Of a DNA stretch of 64,000 nucleotides, positions 55,902 through 64,000 are shown piece after piece (the stretch's first letter is position 1; every line of letters starts with the position of its first letter). Made by a program: the position numbers and the translations under genes. Source of the DNA: Cobetia amphilecti (GTDB lineage: Bacteria > Pseudomonadota > Gammaproteobacteria > Pseudomonadales > Halomonadaceae). The stretch lies in assembly GCF_020217465.1 (NCBI RefSeq), contig NZ_CP084115.1, forward strand, positions 62,001-126,000, in the 5' to 3' direction. The notes under the pieces are model-generated. The model saw only the letters and a list, made by a program, of their open reading frames with translations. It was not told the origin of the DNA and did no database searches.

Positions 55902-56495
55902 ATGTATCGCGTAGAAGAAGACAATGCCCGCCCGCGGCTGCTCAATCTGCTGATCATCGTCACGCTGATCACCATCGTGGTCTCGCTGTATTACCTGATC
56001 GACTATTACCTGGTACGCGACGGCAGCAACGGCAAGGTGACCTGGTTTGCGCCCAATCAGTCCTGCGAGCTCAATCATGCCCCCTGTACTGCCGAGCTGG
56101 GCCGCTTCGGGCGTATTACCCTGGCGCTGGAGGGCGATATCAGTCCGCTGACGCCGCTGGGCATTCGCGTGATGACGGAAGGCGTCTCACCGGAGGGGGT
56201 CGAGGTGGACTTCATCGGCCGCCACATGGACATGGGCGTGAAGCGCAGCGTGCTGAACACCACCGATGCCCAGAGCCTCGAGCGCCAGCATTGGCAGGGG
56301 GAAGGGCAGCTGGGGTTCTGCAGCAGCGCGACCATGGCGTGGCGTGCGCAGGTGATCGTGACCACCGAGCGTGGCCGACTGGGCAGCTGGTTCGATTTCG
56401 ATAGCCACCCGCAGGCCACCACGGCGGAGCAGCTCGAAAGCTCGGTCGATCAATTGTTTCGCAGTGATACCCGCCCGACGCATCAGGGCAGCTAG
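55902..56495 (+). CDS. Single-pass membrane protein, FixH/YtkA-like by context
   Basis: This 197-residue protein has one N-terminal membrane helix (LLNLLIIVTLITIVVSLYYLI) and a periplasmic beta-rich domain with GRHMDMGVKRSVLN and a cysteine pair near the start (SCELNHAPC). It lies 63 bases before a SCO1-like gene, suggesting a role in copper delivery or respiratory oxidase assembly. I do not recognise the family with confidence. The start MYRVEEDN is chosen by the membrane topology. Confidence 0.65.
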   Translation: MYRVEEDNARPRLLNLLIIVTLITIVVSLYYLIDYYLVRDGSNGKVTWFAPNQSCELNHAPCTAELGRFGRITLALEGDISPLTPLGIRVMTEGVSPEGVEVDFIGRHMDMGVKRSVLNTTDAQSLERQHWQGEGQLGFCSSATMAWRAQVIVTTERGRLGSWFDFDSHPQATTAEQLESSVDQLFRSDTRPTHQGS

Positions 56496-56558
56496 CCGCT
56501 GGCGCTGAGCCCGGCCGGCAGGGACGTCGTTTCAGGCAGAAGGCATCGGGAGGCAGGG

Positions 56559-57305
56559 ATGGGCGCAGAGCGAAAGTCACAGGACGGGCAGGCAAGCACT
56601 CGCCGACAAGAGAGCCATCAGCTGGACAATAGTCGACAAGAAAGCCATCAGCTGGACAAGGGCGTCGCCAGACGCTGGTGGTTGCTGGGTGCCGTCGGCC
56701 TGGCGGCCGTGATCGGTGCCGGTGTCGCCTGGCAGCAGGCGCAGCGGGATCTGGCACCGGTCGCGGGAATGCAGGCCTGGGCCAGTCTGGGCGGCCCCAT
56801 CCAGCTCGAATCACAGCAGGGCGACTTCACGCTCGCGGAGGTGACGATGGGCGAGGCCGCAGATGCGCAGGCCACGCCGGTCGTCGCGCTCTACTTCGGC
56901 TATACCCAGTGCCCGGATGTCTGCCCGATGACGCTGGCGGCGCTGCGTCAGGTGATGTCTGAACTGCCACCGCAGGCGGCGGCGCGCGTGGTGCCGGTGA
57001 TGGTCTCGCTGGACCCCGAGCGCGACACCCCTGCCCGGCTGGCCGAATACACCGGGCACTTCGGGCCGCGCTTTCAGGGCATCACCGGCAGTCAGGCGGC
57101 ACTCGCCGATGTGGCGCGGCGCTATGGCGTCAGCTATCGGCGTGTCGAGGCACAGGACTCCGCGCTGGGTTACACCATCGATCATGGCGCCGCGCTCTAT
57201 CTCGTCTCTGCCCAGGGGCGCATCTACGATCGCATTCCATTCACGCCGGGGCCGGCCGGTGTTCGCGCTGGCGTGACGCGTGTCCTGAGCGCGACCGCTG
57301 ATTGA
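56559..57305 (+). CDS. SCO1/SenC-type copper chaperone
   Basis: This 248-residue protein has an N-terminal membrane anchor (WWLLGAVGLAAVIGAGVAW, about 40-58) and a periplasmic thioredoxin-like domain. YFGYTQCPDVCPMTLAAL carries the CxxxC copper site, and the third ligand histidine is in YTIDHGAALYLV. SCO proteins load Cu into cytochrome oxidase. The cytoplasmic N-terminus contains two tandem copies of RQESHQLD from a 30-bp duplication at 56604-56660. Confidence 0.9.
   Translation: MGAERKSQDGQASTRRQESHQLDNSRQESHQLDKGVARRWWLLGAVGLAAVIGAGVAWQQAQRDLAPVAGMQAWASLGGPIQLESQQGDFTLAEVTMGEAADAQATPVVALYFGYTQCPDVCPMTLAALRQVMSELPPQAAARVVPVMVSLDPERDTPARLAEYTGHFGPRFQGITGSQAALADVARRYGVSYRRVEAQDSALGYTIDHGAALYLVSAQGRIYDRIPFTPGPAGVRAGVTRVLSATAD
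56604..56660 (+). repeat. 30-bp tandem duplication in the SCO1-like gene
   Basis: Two units starting CGACAAGAGAGCCATCAG (56604) and CGACAAGAAAGCCATCAG (56634). The duplication keeps the frame and lies before the membrane helix. Confidence 0.85.
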
Positions 57306-57368
57306 GCGCTGCGTGGCACCCGCTGAATGCGCCGCGCCTTGAGGCCTTTCTCAGCGGTGAAATACACA

Positions 57369-57612
57369 TTGTCCACAAGTTGGCAAGCGCTCAAGGAAAA
57401 TTTTGTGGATAATCATGACGCCTCGAACACGCAACGCAGTGCCGTCAAGTGCTGATTTATAAAGACTAGTAAAAACAAACTGTTACGAGATGTCGACTAA
57501 AAATATCAAGTCAGTGGTTGCTTTGCGTTCAACCAGCATCACTGCCGCGACAGGCACCGGAAAGGCCGGTTGTCAACCTGTGGTCAATAGCTTCCCCACA
57601 GATTTATCCACA
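57369..57612. other. Cluster of DnaA-type boxes with AT-rich core
   Basis: In the 538-base gap between the SCO1-like gene and the FKBP gene are TTGTCCACA (57369), TGTGGATAA (57404, perfect on the minus strand), TGTGGTCAA (57579), TTCCCCACA (57592) and TTATCCACA (57604, perfect). Between them lies an AT-rich patch (about 57457-57515, TTTATAAAGACTAG..AAAAATATCAAG). This is the make-up of a replication origin or a DnaA-regulated or titrating site. Skew data would be needed. Confidence 0.45.
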
Positions 57613-57760
57613 GGCTGGCGGCGTCCGCACAGGGCCTTCTGGAGGGGAGAATCAGCGGACATCAGCCATTGCCGTAGTGATGGCATGCCCCGTTGTCCTG
57701 TGCGCAGCATGCGCCTAGATGAGCTTGCCGCTGGCCCTCATCCGGCCTTGCCAGAAACGC

Positions 57761-57787
57761 AAAGAGCCGCCCGATGGGCGGCTCTTT
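57761..57787 (-). terminator. Terminator of the FKBP gene
   Basis: AAAGAGCCGCC-CGAT-GGGCGGCTCTTT, a perfect 11-bp stem downstream of the minus-strand FKBP gene, with a moderately T-rich flank. Confidence 0.75.
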
Positions 57788-57843
57788 CGTTGCTACCGGC
57801 AGCAGTGCTTGCCGGTTACCAGCAGGGGAGGCTCACGCCGCCA

Positions 57844-58551
57844 TTACTGCTTGGCGTCGGCCTTGGTCACGTCGAGCAGCTCGACCTTGAAGGTCAGCGT
57901 CTCGTTCGGGCCGATCGGGCCGCCAGTGCCAGCCTTGCCGTAGGCAAGCTCGGCCGGGACGTAGAGCATCCAGGTGTCGCCGACGCTCATTTCCTGCAGT
58001 GCTTCCTGCCAACCCTTGATGACCTGGTTGACCTTGAAGCTGACCGGCTCGCCACGCTGATAGGAGCTGTCGAAGACGGTGCCGTCCAGCAGCTTGCCTT
58101 CGTAGTTCACCTTGACGGTATCTTCAGCGGACGGGGTCGCGCCGTCACCGGATTCCAGCACCTTGTACTGCAGGCCGGAATCCAGCGTCTTCACGCCGTC
58201 CTTCTTGGCGTTATCGGCGAGGAACTTGTCACCCTCTGCCTTGTTGTCGGTCGCTTCCTGCTCGACCATCTTCTTCTGCTCTTCCATCTTCTTCTGCTGG
58301 AAGCGGGAAAGCGAATCCGCGATTTCCTGGTCGCTCATCTTCATGTCGCCCTTGGCGTAGACATCACGCACGGCTTGAGTGAAGGCGTCGAGATCCAGAT
58401 CGGTGATGTCCTGGGAGAGGCTCTTGCCCAGAGTTGCACCGATGCCATAGCTGAGCTGTGCCTGCTCGTCTGCGAGGCTGTCATCGGCGGCAAAGCTGAA
58501 CGGGGTGACCAGGAGGGCGCCGAGCGCGACGGCACTGACCAGCTGTTTCAT
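57844..58551 (-). CDS. FKBP-type peptidyl-prolyl isomerase (FkpA/Mip type)
   Basis: This 235-residue periplasmic isomerase has a signal peptide (AVALGALLVTPFSFA), an N-terminal helical dimerisation domain with a long coiled coil (SLSRFQQKKMEEQKKMVEQEA), and a C-terminal FKBP domain with VKVNYEGKLLDGTVFDSSYQ, GWQEALQEMSVGDTWMLYVP and LTFKVELLDV. AAGGAG precedes the start at 58551. It helps fold envelope proteins. Confidence 0.93.
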   Translation of the reverse strand: MKQLVSAVALGALLVTPFSFAADDSLADEQAQLSYGIGATLGKSLSQDITDLDLDAFTQAVRDVYAKGDMKMSDQEIADSLSRFQQKKMEEQKKMVEQEATDNKAEGDKFLADNAKKDGVKTLDSGLQYKVLESGDGATPSAEDTVKVNYEGKLLDGTVFDSSYQRGEPVSFKVNQVIKGWQEALQEMSVGDTWMLYVPAELAYGKAGTGGPIGPNETLTFKVELLDVTKADAKQ

Positions 58552-58690
58552 GAAAACTCCTTCAGGATGGAATGGGCCTGAGACGGGCCCGAAACACGCA
58601 ATTGGCACCGAGGCGGCATGGCCTGCCTCGGGCACTAGTGTTACTCCGACTCTACCAGCCGCGTACAAGTTCCGCATCTCGCTGGCGTTG

Positions 58691-59296
58691 TCAGGCGCCG
58701 GCGGGCACGCGGGCCAGTGCCAGCCTGCGCAGGGCACGTGCCGACGGGTGGTCCCCCGCGGTGAGCGTCGTCTTGCCGCTCAGCAGGGCCAGCGATTGCT
58801 GAAAGGCCTGCAGCGGGTCCGCGACATGCGCGAAGGGCGCCCGCAGGCCGGTCGCGCCTTCGGCTGACGACAGCGCAGGACTCAGCTCTTCCAGCTGGGC
58901 GAGGGTCTCCTGCTCGGCGGAAAGCTCGCAGGCCTTGAGCTGCTGATAGAGGCGTTCCAGGCGTTGCACCGCGGCCGGGGCCTGGGTCGCGGGCAGCGTC
59001 GTCAGCTCCTGCTTCAGCTGGCGGCGCCGCTCGCGCAGCATGCCGGTCATCCAGCCCTGCCAGTCGCGCACACCTTCCAGCAGGCGAGTGGGCGAGGCGG
59101 CCAGGGCGATGCCGTGGGCGGACAGCCAGTGAATCCACAGCAGCTCGCAGACATCGAGGCCCGCCTCGTCCTGCAGCAGCAGGCAGGTACTCATCATGTC
59201 CGGCGTCGGCTGAGGGTTGCCCGCAGAGCCGACCTCGCCGGGCAGGACATACAGAGACAGCGCGTAGTCCCACAATCCGATAGAATATGCGCCCAT
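58691..59296 (-). CDS. TIGR02444-type protein of unknown function
   Basis: This is a 201-residue protein. LWDYALSLYVLPGEV, CLLLQDEAGLDVCELLWIHWLSAHGIAL and the following basic WQGWMTGMLRERRRQLK fit the TIGR02444 family, found next to ABC-F genes in many gammaproteobacteria. No function is known. The start at 59296 is uncertain because the frame continues upstream through a 24-bp tandem repeat that would encode EETSSV-type repeats. Confidence 0.8.
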   Translation of the reverse strand: MGAYSIGLWDYALSLYVLPGEVGSAGNPQPTPDMMSTCLLLQDEAGLDVCELLWIHWLSAHGIALAASPTRLLEGVRDWQGWMTGMLRERRRQLKQELTTLPATQAPAAVQRLERLYQQLKACELSAEQETLAQLEELSPALSSAEGATGLRAPFAHVADPLQAFQQSLALLSGKTTLTAGDHPSARALRRLALARVPAGA

Positions 59297-59313
59297 CAAG
59301 TCGGCCTCTTCGT

Positions 59314-59361
59314 GTGTCACGGATGATGTCTCTTCATGTGCCACCGATGATGTCTCTTCAC
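59314..59361. repeat. 24-bp tandem repeat at the 5' end of the TIGR02444 gene
   Basis: Two copies (59314-59337 and 59338-59361) share GATGATGTCTCTTCA. On the minus strand they encode HEETSSV repeats if translated. They lie between the TIGR02444 gene and the divergent ABC-F gene, so they may instead alter the promoter region. Confidence 0.8.
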
Positions 59362-59455
59362 GAGTCGCGTCCAGCAGCTTGCTGAGTCGTAGCGCTCGTG
59401 TCGGTGGCGGTGAACGGGAGCCCGACGTCCCCCGTATTTTCTGATCGAGGTTGTC

Positions 59456-61390
<1,935 letters not shown>

Positions 61391-61393
61391 GCC

Positions 61394-62158
61394 ATGCGGC
61401 TGGACCGCTGGCTGACACGTCAGCCACAGCTCAACCGTCGTCATGCGCTCTCGGCGCTGGCGGCGGGGCGTGTGCGGGTCAACGGCGCGACGATCAGCGA
61501 CCCGCTGCATGAGGTCGGCCCCTTCGATGACATCCACCTGTCAGCGCCTGACGCGACCGTCTGCCTGCAGATCGCGCGGCGTCCACGTCATATCCTGCTC
61601 AACAAGCCTGCCGGGGTCGTGACGGCCTGTCATGACCCCGAACTCCCCACCGTGATCGATGTGTTGCGTGACACGCTGAATGCACGCGGCGAGGACAGCG
61701 GCTGGCTGGCCGAGATCCACCATGTCGGGCGTCTCGACCGTGCGACGACCGGTGCCCTGCTGCTGACCAACGACGGCGATGTCTCGGCGCGCATCAGCGA
61801 TGCCGGGCTCGAGGGCCCCGCCAAGCGCTATCGCATGGGGCTGGAGCGGCCCCTGACGGAGGCCGAACAGGAAAGCGCCATCACACAGGTTCGTCAGGGG
61901 GTGCTGCTCGAACATGATCCGCGCCCGACACTGCCGGCACAGCTTGCGTTTCTCACCGCGGATCAGGCACGCCTGACGCTGCACGAGGGACGCCATCATC
62001 ACGTCAAGCGACTGTGGCGCAGCCTGGGCAATCGCGTGGTGTGGCTGCACCGTGAGTCGGTGGCGGGCTTGAGTCTCGAGGGGCTGGCGCCGGGGGAGTG
62101 GCGCGAGCTTACCCGCGAGGAGTGTTCACGGCTGGGGGCCGCGCAGCCTCGCGGGTGA
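61394..62158 (+). CDS. rsuA: Pseudouridine synthase, RsuA family
   Basis: This 254-residue protein has an N-terminal S4 RNA-binding domain (RLDRWLTRQPQLNRRHALSAL) and a catalytic domain with the aspartate in HHVGRLDRATTGALLLTNDGD. RsuA modifies U516 of 16S rRNA; paralogues RluB, E and F act on 23S rRNA and cannot be fully excluded. A short inverted repeat (GCCACCC / GGGTGGC) follows the stop. Confidence 0.85.
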   Translation: MRLDRWLTRQPQLNRRHALSALAAGRVRVNGATISDPLHEVGPFDDIHLSAPDATVCLQIARRPRHILLNKPAGVVTACHDPELPTVIDVLRDTLNARGEDSGWLAEIHHVGRLDRATTGALLLTNDGDVSARISDAGLEGPAKRYRMGLERPLTEAEQESAITQVRQGVLLEHDPRPTLPAQLAFLTADQARLTLHEGRHHHVKRLWRSLGNRVVWLHRESVAGLSLEGLAPGEWRELTREECSRLGAAQPRG

Positions 62159-62279
62159 GGCCACCCGGCGGGTGGCGTCTTGCCGACACCGGGTTATCCA
62201 CACCCGCCTGGTGCGCCGCCAGCGCGTGACGGCTGCGATGGGGTGTGGATAGATCGTTCTGAATCGTCGTCAGCGCTGC

Positions 62280-63512
62280 TCAGCTGCCGGTCGCCTGACT
62301 GGGCAGGTCCTCTGCCGTGATGCTCGCCTGGTCATCGTCGACGGGGCTGGCATCAGGCGTCGACAGGCTGACCAGCTCGCCCTCGGCGTTGCGCGTGAAG
62401 TTGCGCACGATGACCCCGATATCCTCCGGCAGCGGCGCAAACTGGCTGCAGCGGCTCAGCACTTCCTGCATGTCCTGATAGCCACTGTCGCGACGCGAGT
62501 CGATGGTCGCGCGCGAGAAGTCGATATCCTTCAGTGAGGTCTCGCCCGGGCGCGCCGAGGCCAGCAGACGCACCACGTTGATCGAGGGCTGCTGGGTCAT
62601 GGCGAGGATGCGCTGGATCTTCGGCGACTGGCGCAGCTCTTCCGGCAGATGGTCGGCGAGATTCTCGATTCCCATGCGCAGCGCCTGATTCTCTTCCAGC
62701 AGATTGAGGTGCTCGCCGGCACGGCTGGAATACTGGATGTCCTTCTCGCGCAGCTGCGCCTCCTGCAATGTCTCCGGCACCTTGCCATCGGCACTCCACA
62801 GGTCGATCACGTAGCAGTTGACCACCGTTTCGCCATGCGGTCGCTCCGACAGCACCCAACTGACGGGCGTATTGGAGTACAGGCCGCCATCCCAATAGGC
62901 TTCGCCATCGACCCACACCGGCGGGAAGGCCGGTGGCAGGGCGCCGCTGGCCAGAATATGGCGGTGGTCCAGCGCTTCATGCGAGGAGTCGAAGTAGCGC
63001 AGTGCGCCGGTGCCGATATTCACTGCCCCGACCGACAGGCGAACGTTCTCCGGATGGCGGGCATCGAGGCGCTCGAAGTCCACCAGCCGGTTGAGCGTGT
63101 CGCCCAGCGGCTCGGTGTCGTAGAGGCTGGGCGGCTCGCCGAAGAAGCTCTGCCAGATCGGTACCGTCCACAGTGGGCGCGGGCGGAAGAAGCCCGGAAT
63201 GCCCCACAGCATGGCAGAGGTGCGCGCGACACTGCGCTCCCACGGATGAAAGGCGGGACCCATGCTGGCAGCGGGTTGGGCGATGCCATACCAGAATGAC
63301 TCGAGGGCCTTGAGGCGCTCGCCCTCCGGATTGCCGGCGATCAGGGCACCATTGATGGCGCCGACCGAGGTGCCGACCACCCAGTCGGGCTGGATGCCGG
63401 CTTCGGCCAGCGCCTCGAAGATGCCGATCTGGTAGGCGCCGAGCGCGCCACCGCCTTGCAGCACCAGAATGTTGAGCGCATCGGCGCAGAAGTCGCAGGA
63501 TGTATCACGCAT
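62280..63512 (-). CDS. Patatin-like phospholipase with DUF3734-type C-terminus
   Basis: This 410-residue hydrolase has the oxyanion loop LVLQGGGALGAYQIG, the nucleophile in VVGTSVGAINGALIAG (GxSxG) and the aspartate in YWDGGLYSNTPVSW. The long C-terminal part (about 260-410) fits the DUF3734 extension. No signal peptide is seen, so it is cytosolic or membrane-attached, and it likely cleaves lipid acyl esters. Confidence 0.9.
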   Translation of the reverse strand: MRDTSCDFCADALNILVLQGGGALGAYQIGIFEALAEAGIQPDWVVGTSVGAINGALIAGNPEGERLKALESFWYGIAQPAASMGPAFHPWERSVARTSAMLWGIPGFFRPRPLWTVPIWQSFFGEPPSLYDTEPLGDTLNRLVDFERLDARHPENVRLSVGAVNIGTGALRYFDSSHEALDHRHILASGALPPAFPPVWVDGEAYWDGGLYSNTPVSWVLSERPHGETVVNCYVIDLWSADGKVPETLQEAQLREKDIQYSSRAGEHLNLLEENQALRMGIENLADHLPEELRQSPKIQRILAMTQQPSINVVRLLASARPGETSLKDIDFSRATIDSRRDSGYQDMQEVLSRCSQFAPLPEDIGVIVRNFTRNAEGELVSLSTPDASPVDDDQASITAEDLPSQATGS

Positions 63513-63854
63513 GAAACCTTCTCCTCTCTAGCAGTGCAGCACTCCGCCGGGGAATGCCCGAGGTCAGGGGGACCGTCGCGAGCGAGACGCCATGTGATGG
63601 GGGAGGCGTGGACTCGTGGAGGCGGCGAAAGGGTGACGAGGTGCATATCAAGGGCAATGAAGCACCTGATCAAGGCAATGAGGCACTGGTGAAAAGCAAT
63701 CGAAGTGCTTTTATTGTGCAGTGCAGCATGGCGCTTGTCAGCATAGCACGCATCCTCGCCTTGCGTGTCTGCGATCTCATTCAAGCGACTGACTGAGGCT
63801 GCAAGGGCAGTGGTAAAGGTGAGGGTGAGGACAGGAGCAGCGGCCGTGCGGCGG
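63513..63854. other. Gap between patatin-like gene and YqaA-like gene
   Basis: No gene is evident. A pair of imperfect direct repeats, ATCAAGGGCAATGAAGCAC and ATCAAGGCAATGAGGCAC, lies at about 63647-63690, likely in the promoter region of the patatin-like gene. Confidence 0.4.
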
Positions 63855-64000
63855 TCATTGGCACCAGGGCGTCAGCCACAGGTCGGCTGCCAGCAGCAAC
63901 AGGGCATAGCGTCCGCCCTTGGCGATCACGATCAGGACGATGCTCTTCCACCACGCCAGCCGGAAGACGCCTGCCAGCACCGTCAGCGGGTCGCCGATCA
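63855..64000 (-). CDS. YqaA-family membrane protein, C-terminal end only
   Basis: The last 48 residues are visible before the window ends: IGDPLTVLAGVFRLAWW, then ..LIVIAKGGRYALLLLAADLWL. This is the C-terminal half of the VTT-type core found in YqaA/DedA proteins. The stop (TGA) is at 63855-63857. The start lies outside the window. Confidence 0.65.
   Translation of the reverse strand, partial: IGDPLTVLAGVFRLAWWKSIVLIVIAKGGRYALLLLAADLWLTPWCQ

Noticed and set aside
57490-58581. 363-residue plus-strand frame over the FKBP gene
   Set aside because: The translation is a leucine/valine/glycine-rich mirror of the FKBP gene, which has a signal peptide, ribosome site and terminator on the other strand.

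Overview
The window reads as chromosomal DNA of a GC-rich marine or halophilic gammaproteobacterium, most likely Halomonadaceae (Cobetia/Halomonas type). That placement rests on the protein repertoire and gene neighbourhoods (aapJQMP, finR-fpr, glnK-amtB, ubiK-comM, thiS-thiG-trmB), not on a marker gene.

Left core (1-16.8 kb): a VanZ-like fragment, spermidine synthase, a complete general L-amino-acid ABC transporter (aapJQMP) behind a sigma-54-type promoter, a chemoreceptor, a LysR regulator divergent from ferredoxin-NADP reductase, and amtB flanked by two near-identical PII genes. The first PII gene has a sigma-54 promoter and an NtrC-type site. Together these form a nitrogen-scavenging block. 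ubiK and a small membrane protein follow.

Accessory region (16.8-43.6 kb): comM (yifB) is broken into three pieces by two unrelated mobile elements. (1) A 4.8-kb element at 17431-22199 sits in the Walker A region and encodes a large serine recombinase next to its right att site, a small serine resolvase, a zinc-ribbon membrane protein, and a 1.4-kb non-coding stretch containing an array of variable hairpins. (2) A 20.5-kb Tn7-like element of the Tn6022/AbaR type at 22401-42910 sits in the GGG codons of comM, with a perfect 5-bp duplication (GTGGC) and 25-bp terminal inverted repeats. Its TnsA, TniA, TniB, TniQ and zinc-ribbon accessory genes are at the right end and a TnsE-like gene is at the left end. 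Its cargo combines metal efflux (CDF exporter, P-type ATPase, PbrR/CadR regulator, broken ZIP gene, BASS transporter) with cell-envelope functions (DsbA-like protein, M23 peptidase, LspA, Lnt, L,D-transpeptidase). Two MerR-type promoters with 19-bp spacers tie czcD and cadA to the one regulator. An IS3-family element lies between cargo and transposition genes. Removing both insertions and one duplicated GTGGC restores a ComM frame of about 514 residues.

Right core (43.6-64 kb): a DUF4105 protein, an aminotransferase, a lipoprotein, an alpha/beta hydrolase, malate synthase G, a thioesterase, DUF423, thiS-thiG-trmB, rlmA, a Fur-boxed PrrF-like small RNA candidate, an AEC transporter, a SCO1-like protein, a cluster of DnaA boxes, an FKBP isomerase, a YheS-type ABC-F protein, an RsuA-type pseudouridine synthase, a patatin-like phospholipase, and a YqaA-like fragment at the edge.

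The points most worth following are the double interruption of comM, the hairpin array in the serine-recombinase element, the repeat-controlled frame of the L,D-transpeptidase, the envelope cargo of the Tn7-like element, and the PrrF-like RNA. All family assignments come from reading motifs; no database search was run.
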